Assembly (NCBI GenBank): GCA_021229015.1
Contig: CM037792.1
Location: 1,426,001 to 1,490,000, forward strand
Reading direction: 5' to 3'
Origin: Solen grandis
Lineage: Eukaryota > Mollusca > Bivalvia > Adapedonta > Solenidae
DNA: 64,000 nt
Below are positions 24,303-34,846 of this stretch, in pieces (position 1 is the stretch's first letter; the number at the start of each line of letters is the position of its first letter). Below the pieces are notes generated by a model. It saw only the letters and a list, made by a program, of their open reading frames with translations. It had not been told where the DNA came from and searched no databases. The position numbers and the translations under genes are program-made.

Positions 24303-25373
24303 ATGAGCAGAAAGCGCAAAAAGAAGGATTCTCCGGGAAACAACCAGAAACCGCAAAAAAACTCTCGTAAGACAATGGAACGAAGTGGCGGGAACAGGGA
24401 CAAAGGAGACAAAGAAGGAAAAAATGTAAACAAACAGGCAAGTCAAACATATATATACAGTCAACCAAATGTATCAAATCCACAACAATATAACGGTTCA
24501 CAGTTTAACAGTAACGGAACATTCGATGGGACCAGTGGAGCAAATATGCCATTTATGATGATGCTTAATTCACCTCCACCGATGGTATCGCATAACTTTG
24601 CAAATCAACAACATCAATTACAACAATGCAGTACACCTGTAACGCAAATGAATCCCAGTCCAGACTTTTTTACAACAATCCTTCAGCGGTTAGAATCAGT
24701 CGATAATAAGCTGACTCAACTTGAAAGCATTCAAAACAGCATAAAGGGAATATCTCATAGAACTGATATAATTGAACAGAAAATAGGAAACATTGAAGGA
24801 AAAGTAAAAGACTTAGAAGAAAGTAAGAACTTTGACGCAACCGTTTTCGAAGACATGGCTAATAAACAAAGGGAAATTGACTCAATACTAAAAAAGATGA
24901 AAAGATTCGAAAGTGAGCAAAGGGAAAAAGAACAGAAATTACAGAATGAAATGACCGACCTTAAATGTCGCAGTATGCGAGATAATCTCATATTTTACAA
25001 GGTGCCAGAAGAAATGGGGGAAAATTGTGAAGAAAAAGTGCTATCTTTTATTGAAAGTAATCTGAAAATTGAGAAAGCAAGTGCTGAAATAAAACTTCAT
25101 AGAGCACATAGAATTGGGGGATACAAACAAGGATATATAAGACCTATTGTCGCAAAGTTCGCGTACTACCCAGATCGGGAGAGGGTAAGAAAATCGGCAA
25201 AAAATTTGAAAGGAACTCAATATGGAGTATCGGAACAATTCCCCAAAGAAATCATGGAGACAAGAAAAAGGTTAATTCCGGTTATGAAAGCAGCACGGGA
25301 AAGTGGTAAGGAGGCCCATTTGCGCGTAGATAAACTGTTTATAAACAATCAGGTATACCGTGAAGGGGATTAG
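24303..25373 (+). CDS. LINE 2 ORF1p: coiled-coil RNA-binding protein
   Basis: A 356-residue protein likely to coat the element's RNA as a trimer. Residues 1-45 are Lys/Arg-rich, about 46-120 are a low-complexity Asn/Gln/Pro region, about 122-222 form a heptad-rich coiled coil, about 223-300 are an RRM-like domain starting RSMRDNLIFY, and about 300-356 resemble the C-terminal domain of L1 ORF1p. The L1-family features HRAHRIG, RPIVAKF and the DKLFINNQVY end are visible. The start is the first ATG after the 5' UTR. It ends at TAG (25371-25373), and ORF2 continues in the same frame without a gap. The reading frame is undamaged, suggesting recent activity. Confidence 0.85.
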   Translation: MSRKRKKKDSPGNNQKPQKNSRKTMERSGGNRDKGDKEGKNVNKQASQTYIYSQPNVSNPQQYNGSQFNSNGTFDGTSGANMPFMMMLNSPPPMVSHNFANQQHQLQQCSTPVTQMNPSPDFFTTILQRLESVDNKLTQLESIQNSIKGISHRTDIIEQKIGNIEGKVKDLEESKNFDATVFEDMANKQREIDSILKKMKRFESEQREKEQKLQNEMTDLKCRSMRDNLIFYKVPEEMGENCEEKVLSFIESNLKIEKASAEIKLHRAHRIGGYKQGYIRPIVAKFAYYPDRERVRKSAKNLKGTQYGVSEQFPKEIMETRKRLIPVMKAARESGKEAHLRVDKLFINNQVYREGD

Positions 25374-25376
25374 GAC
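25371..25376 (+). promoter_or_regulatory. In-frame UAG between LINE 2 ORF1 and ORF2
   Basis: TAG GAC: the frame after the stop stays open for over 300 codons, and the endonuclease begins about seven codons later (CLAWNVEGL) without any in-frame ATG before it. This suggests readthrough, reinitiation at a non-AUG codon, or coupled translation. Confidence 0.55.
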
Positions 25377-28300
25377 GCACGTGAGAGTGGACTAAAGTGT
25401 CTCGCCTGGAACGTTGAGGGACTCACATCGACCAAAAGATCAAGCCTAGAGTTTACGAGCCTATTAGGAGAATACGACATTATATGTCTAAGTGAAACGT
25501 GGACAAAGAAAACATCTAACATAGAACTCAGTGGATATTCGAACCCGATACATTCATATCGAAAATTACAAAATAGACGAGCTAACAGAGCTAGTGGTGG
25601 TATAATTGTTTATATAAGGGATACAATTCGCAAAGGTATTAAACTCATTAAAAATGATATTGACTCTATCGTATGGTTGAAATTGGACAAATTGTTTTTT
25701 AAGAATGAATATGACATTTATTTAGCAGCAATATACATACCCCCGGAAAATTCACCAATCCATATATTATCTGATTATGACATATTTAATGTATTAGAAA
25801 GTGATGTTAATTACTTTAGATGTATGGGGAAAGTATTTGTATGTGGCGACACAAATAGTCGTGTTGGAAATAAATGTGATTATATAGAACATGATTCTGT
25901 ATTAGAATGCGAAGATGATAGCTGTGCTTTGCCACCCCCAGCCCGTAGATCAAAGGACCTAAAATCGAATAGGTTCGGAGATTACCTATTAGAATTATGT
26001 AAGGCTACGAACATGCGAATAGTTAATGGGCGCATACATTCTGATTGTGGCATAGGAAAAATAACATGTATTACTTATAACGGACAAAGTACAGTTGACT
26101 ATCTTTTATCTACTACAGATAATTTTCAATGCATTACAGATTTTACCATCCAAGATTTTACTCAATATTCGAACCATGCACCTGTATCGTTTTCGTTCAA
26201 AATAAATACCTGTATCACAAATAGAATTGGCAATACTGTTAAGAAGGTTATAAAGTGGGACGCACGCCATAAGGATATGTTTTTACAGGACTTATCCTCG
26301 GCATAGATAGTTTAGAAAATATGTTGTCACAAGAAATAGAGACGCGGAGTGACTCGGACAGACTTGTTCTTTTATGTACCGATTATTTTAACTCTTGTGG
26401 AAATAAATATTTTACGAAAATTATACGTAATTCTAATGTAAACTTTATAGATACAGATAAACATCGAAAGTATTGGTTTGATGAAGAGTGTAAAATCAAA
26501 CAAGAGGCATATAAAAATTCAGTAAAGACATTAAATCGAGAGCTGTCCGAATCGGCCCGTGTATCCGTTTACTTGAAACGTAAGGATTATAAATATTGTT
26601 GCAGAATGAAGAGACTGCAGTATAATAGAGACTTGTCGAGCAAAATGAATGATATGCGTCGTTCAAAACCTCGCGAATTCTGGAAAATGTTTAAGAAAGG
26701 TAATACAGCAATGAAAGAATCTCAAATCTCACTGGAGCAATTTTGTAATCACTTTAAAAAATTAGCATCGGATATCTATGTAGAACATGAGAATGATACT
26801 GAAAATGTTCACAATTTAAACGCACCTAGCCGGACGACATTTGAAGAGCTCGACCAGCCTATAACAATGCAGGAAATTCATATAGCATGTAAACAGTTAG
26901 GGTCAAATAAAGCGTGTGCTTTTGATGACATCATCTATGAATATTTCAAAGAAAGTATACACATAACAGGGAATGTAGTTTTATTGCTATTCAACTATAT
27001 TTTAGACTCCGGTAGTTTTCCGACATCATGGTGTAAGGGGTTAATTATACCTATTCATAAAAAAGGTGACCAATCCGACCCAAACAATTATCGGGGAATA
27101 ACGTTGACCAGCTGTTTCGCCAAGTTATTTACAGTTATACTCAATAATAGATTGAAGAAATGGGCGGAACAATGTGAAATTGTAACAGATGCCCAGTTTG
27201 GATTTAAAACAGGATATAGTACAGTTGACGCGATTTTTATTTTACAAGCATTGATTGAACAGCAATTTAAAAATAAATCTAAACTTTTTTCCTGTTTCAT
27301 TGATTTCAAAAAAGCATATGATTGTATAGATAGAAATGCGTTATGGTTTAAGTTAATTAAATCCGATGTAGATGGTAAAATGTTTGATATTCTACGCTCT
27401 ATGTATTCAAATGTTAAAATGTGTGTTAAACACTTAGATAACCTTTCAGATTTTTTCGAAAGCAACCTAGGATTATTCCAAGGGGAGATAACTTCTCCGA
27501 TTTGTTTTCTTTATTCTTAAACGATATAGAAATGTTCTTCCAAAACAATGTATTAGACGGTTTTACTATTGGTCAAATTGTTATATACCTACTTCTGTTT
27601 GCAGATGACGCGGCTCTTATATCGGACACGAGAGAAGGGTTACAACATTTATTAAATGGTTTAGAAAGCTATTGTAGGAAATGGAAGTTAACAGTCAACA
27701 TTGAAAAAACAAAAGTTATGATTTTTAGAAAAGGGGGTCGAATTGGTCAAGACTGGAAATGGTCGTACGCAGGTCAATCGATAGAAATCGTAAACTGTTT
27801 TAGTTATTTAGGAATAGTTTTTTACTTGTGGAGGTTCATTCCAACAAGCAACTAAAACACTAGTGGGAAAAGCACTCAGGGCAATGGGTTCACTATTCAA
27901 TATCACAAAGGAATATGACATCCCGATAAATATATTATTAAATCTGTTCGATAGTTATATAGGTTCAATCTTGAGCTTCAACTGCGAAGTGTGGGGATTT
28001 GATCAGGCAGAAAATATTGAAAGGGTCCACAGGAAATTTTGTAAACGTATCTTAAATGTAAAAAAATCAACAAACTCACTAGCCTTATTAGCTGAACTGG
28101 GTAGATTTCCTTTGATAATTGGCAGACAAATACGCATAATAAAATACTGGTTAAAATTATTTGGTAGTGAGAAAAGCAATAATTGTATACTCTCTGCCAT
28201 TATAGAACAACATCACTCTGAAATACAGTCTAATCCCCGTGTTAAAAACTGGTCAAACAAAGTTAAACATCTACTAGAAAGTACGGGTTTTAGTGAAATA

Positions 28301-28810
28301 TGGTTTTATCCTGAGTCTGTAGACATAGTTAAATTCATGCCCGTATTCAGTAACCGAATAAAAGAAATCTATGTAAGCAAGTGGCACGAAAGTATTTCTC
28401 TTTCATCATCTATGCAAATGTTTTATAACCTTAAAAACTGTTACGAAATATCTGCGTATATTACAACTTTATACAATAAACAACAGCGTAACACTTTAAG
28501 TAAAATACGACTATCAGCTCATGACTTGAAAATTGAAACAGGACGACATAACAATATAAATAGAAGCGATAGAATTTGTGACTTGTGCTCATTAAGAAAT
28601 ATTGAAGATGAATTTCACTTTACACTTATATGTCCCTATTTTAAAGAATTAAGATCAAAATACATTCCAAATTATTATGTCAATCGTCCAAGTATGTGGA
28701 AATTTATAGAATTACTTAATACAAATAAGAAGAAATTACTAATACGACTATCAAGCTACTATAAAAATGCATTTAAGTTAAGGAGAACATATTATTCTAC
28801 AGTACAGTAA
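25374..28810 (+). pseudogene. LINE 2 ORF2: endonuclease/reverse transcriptase, frameshifted
   Basis: The endonuclease domain begins directly after the ORF1 stop in the same frame (CLAWNVEGL, SETWT, CGDTNSRVG). The usual catalytic Ser-Asp-His triplet near its end reads SNH (YSNHAPVS), an Asp to Asn change that should weaken nicking. The reverse transcriptase shows NYRGITLTS, FIDFKKAYD, QGEITSP and LFADDAALIS near 27595-27627. The C-terminus has C-x2-C-x9-H-x4-C (CDLC...HFTLIC), and the stop is at 28808-28810. Frame changes occur near 26280-26310, near 27500 (between the QGE motif and LFLND) and near 27815-27835 (T6 tract). The start of translation is unresolved. Confidence 0.85.
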
Positions 28811-29041
28811 ACAATTCCAGGCTCCGTTACCAGATTTTAACCACTCTCATTAATAGTATTATTAGTATGTGTATACACTTGTATTGTTGTATTTTCATTT
28901 CATTTATGTTTTTTTTTTTTTTTTATGTATTGAATGCTGACCTGTCATCTCTATAGCATGTCTTTATCATTACTTATATTGACTATGAACTTGTATGTTT
29001 AACGTCAAAATAAAATTATGTTCTGTTCTGTTCTGTTCTAT
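28811..29041 (+). other. LINE 2 3' UTR and (TGTTC)n tail
   Basis: T-rich tract near 28911-28924, then CAAAATAAAATTATG and (TGTTC)n at about 29019-29040. The same tail, inverted, terminates the LINE fragment at 53514, so it is the family's 3' end. Confidence 0.75.
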
Positions 29042-29234
29042 GTTAATTTACCTTGAAGTCGTAATTGCACCAAAAGCACGAGGTTCACGACGTGTATACT
29101 GTTAACAACATTTTTAATGACTGTGCTAAAAATAGTCGCGTGATATCTACACTGGTATAATTTTATATTTAGTACCTGGAAGACTGGTCGTTGAGAGAGA
29201 GAGAGAGTACCTGGAAGACTGGTCGAGGAGAGAA

Positions 29235-29269
<35 letters not shown>

Positions 29270-29470
29270 TTTGTATTTTTTCACACCTAAAACTAATAAC
29301 TATATACATGTATTATATTTCAAATGTTAAGATCCACTTTCCCCTGGATTATCACCCACCGCTGTTATATTTCGATTTATTGTTTTCTAATATTTATATA
29401 TTTGTTCCACATGTTATTGCATTTTGTAATCTGTGGCAAATAAAAGATTTGTTGTTGTTGTTGTTGTTCA
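29042..29470. repeat. (GA)n duplication and a (TTG)n-tailed 3' fragment
   Basis: GTACCTGGAAGACTGGTCG occurs twice, each followed by (GA)n (about 29174-29264). At 29431-29469 the sequence GCAAATAAAAGATTTG plus (TTG)n looks like the 3' end of another retroelement (LINE or SINE tail), but no body was recognised. Confidence 0.6.
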
Positions 29471-29915
29471 AGCACTTGATTTAAATTTCTTTATATTATT
29501 CTATATTATTTTAAAGAATATTAAATATTTTTATAGAATGTTATTTAAATTATGGTAAGTTGTCTTTACTGAATTTACTATACTGTTAATTAAAGAAAAA
29601 TATCAATAATTATGTTTAATTTGATAAGTGCAAAAGTGTGATTAATTAAAAATTATTTGTTAATTAATGTTTTAATTTCATGAATATGTTTCTGTTTTTA
29701 TTTACCTTTGAAGGCACCCACTTTGATGTTATTGATTAGATTTGGTTAAATGATATGGATAATAAAGGTGTGAGAAAGTGCGGTCTCAGAGTAAAAAAGG
29801 TGATAATGTTAAAGGTGATAAATAATGCGATTAAGACTGTGAAAGGTTAATGTGATTATGTGCACATGTATAAGTTGAGAAAAAAAATCAATAACTATTA
29901 AACATGTTGTTTATT
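29471..29915. other. AT-rich spacer, nothing recognised
   Basis: No coding or repeat signal was recognised. Confidence 0.4.
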
Positions 29916-29930
29916 GAAATATGGCGGACG
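29916..29930 (+). promoter_or_regulatory. LINE 3 YY1-like site at the 5' end
   Basis: GAAATATGGCGGACG resembles the AANATGGCGGC consensus of YY1. It occupies the same relative position as the GAAATGGCGG of LINE 2, about 200 bp upstream of ORF1. Confidence 0.45.
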
Positions 29931-30120
29931 TGTTTTATTTTCCCGGTAAATAATCGGTAAAAAACTGTTTAAAAAAGGTGCTACGGTGCTATAATGTTAT
30001 CGGTTTGTTGTATGACTGGAATTATGGTGTGTTAGTTTGTGTCGGTTGCGGTTGAACCTCAGATTTGTGCTATGCTGGATCGTCAGTGGTCGTCAGTGGT
30101 TGTGTTTTGAATTGTTTTGA

Positions 30121-31221
30121 ATGGGAGCTAAACGCGCCAACAAAAAAAAACGGACTAAATCCCAAGCGTCACCTGACTGGGTAAGTGACAAGCCGGACAA
30201 ACGCTTAAATACACAGTCAAACATGTCAACCCAGGGTGCATCGATGCCATTGCCTTTCAACCAACCTTCTGTCTCTCCACATCCCCAGTTCCAACCACAG
30301 GGTACAAACCTAACCACCCCAAGTACACCGATGCAGATGTCATACCAGGGCCCAATGTCATATTTCACGCCAACGCCATTCTCTACCTCGCAACAATCTC
30401 CGCAGCTACTTGGATCTAACTTGGATCTAACTTTCAGTCGACCATATTAGAAAGATTTGATGCTTTAGATAAAAGGTTGAACAAACTTGACGACATTGAA
30501 AAAAAAGTTAACTCGTTGTCTCAGAAAATTTCAAATATGGATGTTCGAATAACTAATTTAGAAGTGTCGTCAAAGGAAAGTTGCCAAAAACTGAATGATA
30601 TTGAAGCAAGTCGTATCAATGATTCTAAAACATGTGATGAAATATTATCAAAACAGAAACATATTGACAAGCAACTGCGTGAAGATCGTGAGAGAACGGC
30701 CAGTATGTCACGTGACTTTGAGCGTATCATCAAGGAAAACACTGATCTACATGAATCGCTGTTGGACCTGCAATCCAGGTCTATGCGAGATAATCTTCTT
30801 TTTTTTTGGTTTTGATGAATGTCAGTCTGTCCAAGAGAGGCGAGATGAAAACTGCCGAGACATTATAATGGACTTTTGCAAAACAAAACTCGAGATAGAG
30901 GATGCGGATGCCATCATAATCAATCGAGCTCATCGGGTCGGCAATTTTCATCGCGACAAGAAACGCCCCATAGTAGTAAACTTAAGTCACACCCCTGACA
31001 AACTTCGTGTTAAAGAGAAATTTCGAAATGCACATGATTGTCCCATTCGTGTGGGGGATCAATACCCCAAAGCTATTCAAGATCGCCGTAAGCGCCTTAT
31101 TCCTGCTTTGATCAAGGCCAAAGAAGCGGGGAAGCGTGCTTCATTGTCATATGACAAACTGTACATTGATGGTTCTATGTACACAGTAGACACTGTGTTT
31201 AGGTCTGGTTTTTCTGACTAG
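30121..31221 (+). pseudogene. LINE 3 ORF1p: coiled-coil RNA-binding protein, frameshifted
   Basis: Same architecture as the LINE 2 ORF1p: a basic N-terminus (MGAKRANKKKR), a Pro/Gln-rich region, a coiled coil (about 30450-30765), the RRM-like start RSMRDNLLFF, then RAHRVGNF, RPIVVNL and the C-terminal DKLYIDGSMY. There are two frame changes. A tandem duplication of 11 bases (GGATCTAACTT, near 30411-30434) shifts the frame into a stop at 30448-30450. A run of about nine T near 30798-30806 shifts it again. It ends at TAG (31219-31221), after which ORF2 continues in the same frame. Confidence 0.8.
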
Positions 31222-31224
31222 GGT
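31219..31224 (+). promoter_or_regulatory. In-frame UAG between LINE 3 ORF1 and ORF2
   Basis: TAG GGT: the endonuclease (LSFLSWNVQGIKS) begins about eight codons later in the same frame, with no ATG between. This is the same arrangement as at 25371 in LINE 2. Confidence 0.55.
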
Positions 31225-34200
31225 GCTGCACAGAGTCAGTTGTCTTTCCTTTCATGGAATGTACAAGGCATCAAGTCCAAGGTTACTGAATCGGAATTTA
31301 TTAATTTTGTATCAGAATATGATATACTATTGTTTTCAGAAACATGGGCTTCAAAAAATTGTTTGTATGATATTCCATGATATTTTAGTTTCGATTGCCC
31401 TAGGCCAAAATGCAATAAGTCAGCGAAGCGTTGTAGTGGTGGAGTAAGTATATACATAAAATCTCATCTACAACAGATCGTTGAACTTATTTATATAGAT
31501 TTCAAAGGTATAGTTTGGTTTAAGTTTAAAAAATGTCTTTTTAATTACCCTAAAGATGTTTATATCTGTACTTGTTATGTGCCACCAGAAGATTCTTTAT
31601 TGTACAAGAACATCAATTCGAATATATTTGATTATGATTTTTTTGTGAATTTGGGTGAACAAATCCGAAAATATGCCGAAAAAGGAGATGTTTATATAAC
31701 AGGGGATTTCAATGCGAGAACAGGTGAATTGTTTGATTTTGTACCTGTATGCAATCTTGACCGATTTATACCTTGTCCTTTCAATGACCATGGTTACTCA
31801 TGCAGTAACCTACCCGTGCGTCATAATCATGACAATCACGTGAATAGTTTTGGGAGAAAGCTATTAGATGTCTGCAAAGAATGCAATGTTGTTATAGCTA
31901 ACGGACGGGCAAATAATGGGAATTGTACTTTTCACTCGACCCATAAGGGCCGGCCAGTATGCAGTACTGTTGATTATATTTTATCAAGTCCTGAAAACTT
32001 TAGTAAATTATGCAATGTAAACGTAGTTGAACTTACTGAGTATTCTGATCATTGTCCACTTTCATTCTCTTTAATGTGTAAAGTTGTAGAAAAATGTTGC
32101 GACGAAAATATGAGTTCATCGCAGAAGATTGTATGGGATTGTAACCGTTCTGACGATTTCTTAAACACTCTCTTTTCAAAAAAGTCTGCTTTTGATGAAG
32201 TTACCAATAACCTTAATGATGGATTTATTAATGTTAATGAATGTATACATTTAATAACTAATACAATTCAGGATATTTCATCGTCGTGTTTTGGGAAATT
32301 ATATAAGCCAAATAACCTTAAACGTGTGAAAAATGTTTCGCCTTGGTTCACGGAAACATGTCGTCGTAAAAAATCAGAATTTTTTAACGCTAAGCGTAAG
32401 TTTCGGTTAGACAGTTCGAATGAAAATAAATTATCTTTTTTAAAAGTAAAAAAAGAGTATAATCGTTTAAAAAGACAAGCTAAGTTTCGTTACTTTTCAC
32501 AGGAAAAAGTGAGGTTAAATACTATGAGTAAACAATCACCACGGAAATTTTGGAAAAAAAAATTTAGATCGAATAAAGCTTCGTCTGATGATATAGAGGT
32601 TGTAAATTTTAAAGATTATTTTGTAAACGCTTTAAATGTAGATAGAAATATTAACTTGCCTGAAAACAATAATGATAATTATACTGTTGTCAATGATTTA
32701 GATAAAGCCATTACCGTGGAAGAAGTACGTAAAACTATATCTTCGTTAAAACGTAACAAAAGTGCCGATCTAGATAATATTGTTGCGGATTTTTTTTATT
32801 GATTCAGCTACATTTATTTCACCGTATTTATGTATCATATTCAATCATGTTTTCAATACTGGTGATTACCCTGATTGCTGGTCAAAAGGTGCGATTATAC
32901 CTATCTACAAAAAAGGTGATAAGAAAAACCCATCCAATTATAGGACAATTACTATTGTTAACACTATGTCTAAAATATTCTCATTACTAATACGCAATAG
33001 GATAAACGTTTGGTGTGAGTCGGAACACATTTTCTCTGACGCACAGTTTGGCTTTCGGGATAAACATTCGACATCGGATGCTTTATTTCTTCTCCACACA
33101 ACAATTCAAAAGGTTTTATCATCTAAAAATAAATTATGGTGTGCTTTCATCGACTATGAGCGAGCTTTTGATACCGTTAATCGCGACGCTTTATTTTTTA
33201 AACTGATGAATATTGGGATAAGTTGTAAAATTGTTAATATAATACGATCTATGTACGCACGTGTGCAGTCGTGTGTCAAATTATCTTCTAGTTCAAATAT
33301 ATCAGATTTCTTTGATATTGGCCTTAGACAAGGTGAATCTTTGTCTCCAATCTTATTTTTACTTTTTATAAATGACATTGTTGAGAATGTTGACATCCAT
33401 TCCTTAACTACGAATGATTTGCAACTTCTTAATTATTATCTAGTACTGTTTGCTGATGATATTGTATTATTTACAACTGATCAACATAGTTTACAATGTC
33501 AGCTTGATAAAATTCAAGAATATTCATTAAAATGGGGTTTAAAAATTAATGCCAATAAAACCAAAATTTGTGTTTTGAAAAACAAAAAAGTCCCAAAAAA
33601 GAGCATGTGTACATAAACGGGCAAATTATTGAGTATGTGGATAATTTTGTTTACCTGGGGGTAAATTTCTATTATACAGGTAACATATCATATGCTATTC
33701 GTGCAATTCATGAGCATGCCTTAAGGGCTTACTATAACCTATTATCACTATTTGAAAAAGTTCAGTTGGATATCAAAACAAAGCTTCAGCTTTTTGACCG
33801 AATGATTGTTCCAATTTTGTTATATGGTTCTGAAATGTGGGGTATTTATAACTATAAACATATAGATAAACTTCATCTTAAGTTTTGTAAATATATCTTA
33901 GGTGTTAAGTCACAATCCTGTACTGATGCAATTTTTGGCGAATTAGGTAGATTTCCGCTTTCAATTTTATGTAAAGAAAGAGCATTGAAATTTTGGGTAA
34001 AACTCATGTGTAACCCCACATCTTTAACATACTTTAATTATATTGATCAGTCAACATCTATTAATGGTACATGCTGGGCTAAAAAAATTAATTCCCTTAT
34101 CGATCATCTAGGTTTCTCATTTCTTAGAATGAATTTCAATGGTGACCTGAATACATTTTTCCTGCTCAAACAATCACTACGTGACCAATATATACAAAAT

Positions 34201-34606
34201 TGGAGAGCCTCTATCGTCAATAGCCCAAAACTATCATTCTATTCTAAAGTTAAAAAAGAATTTGAATTGGAATCTTATATATGTACAATTAAGACAGACA
34301 GATTACGTAGAAATTTAACTTGTTTAAGAATAGGATCTCACCAATTAGAAATTGAAAAATACTCCAAGAGAAAATAGAATATGCCGTCTTTGTAATATGC
34401 AAGTTGTTGAAACTGAATATCATTTTGTCATGTGCTGTCCTAAATATAACAATATAAGAAGAAGATACTCTTCTATTTTTAGATATAGCGCTAATATTAA
34501 TAAATTTATTCGGATAGTTTCAGACAGTAAATATGCTGTAAGCCTGTCAAAATTTATTGATGATGCCATAAAATGCAGAAATGATGCCCTTGCATTAGTT
34601 AACTGA
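31222..34606 (+). pseudogene. LINE 3 ORF2: endonuclease/reverse transcriptase, disrupted
   Basis: The endonuclease domain has SWNVQGIKS, FSETW, CYVPPED, GDFNARTGE and an intact YSDHCPLSF. The reverse transcriptase has NYRTITIVN, FIDYERAFD, GLRQGESLSPILF and LFADDIVLF (about 33447-33473). The C-terminus has C-x2-C-x9-H-x4-C (CRLC...HFVMCC). Disruptions are an in-frame TGA at 31378-31380 and frame changes near 32792 (T8), 33594 (A6) and 34356 (A5). The last three are all in homopolymers. The stop is at 34604-34606. Confidence 0.85.
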
Positions 34607-34820
34607 CTCAAAATTAATATTCAATTTTACTAATTTCCATTTGGATTTGTAAAAAATGTTTCGGTTGTTTGTCTGATAACCACTCTGATTATTTATATTT
34701 CTTAAGTGTAAGACAAAATTTGTTTTTTAAAATTTTTTACCTCTTTGCCATGTTTGATATGTCATTTTGTGAATGGCCAAAGACACATTTGTGTTATTAT
34801 GCCAATAAACATATGTATGT

Positions 34821-34846
34821 AAAAAAAAAAAAAAAAAAAAAAAAAA
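34821..34846 (+). repeat. Poly(A) tail of LINE 3
   Basis: 26 A residues 12 bases after the AATAAA signal. Confidence 0.85.

Larger units (their letters stand above)
24171..29041 (+). mobile_element. LINE-type retrotransposon 2 (near full length)
   Basis: An intact ORF1, an ORF2 with three frame changes, and a 3' UTR ending in AATAAAATTATG plus (TGTTC)n. The proposed 5' end carries an NRF1-like ATGCGCATGCGT and a YY1-like GAAATGGCGG. The L1-type ORF1p, APE-type endonuclease, RQG-type reverse transcriptase and CCHC end argue for an L1-like lineage; the exact clade cannot be fixed by eye. Confidence 0.85.
29916..34846 (+). mobile_element. LINE-type retrotransposon 3 (near full length)
   Basis: Contains ORF1p- and ORF2-like genes and a 3' UTR with AATAAA (34804-34809), followed by a 26-base poly(A). 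Its layout matches LINE 2, but the sequence is clearly diverged, so it is a separate family. The proposed 5' end carries a YY1-like AAATATGGCGGACG at 29917-29930. Several disruptions lie at homopolymers. Confidence 0.85.
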
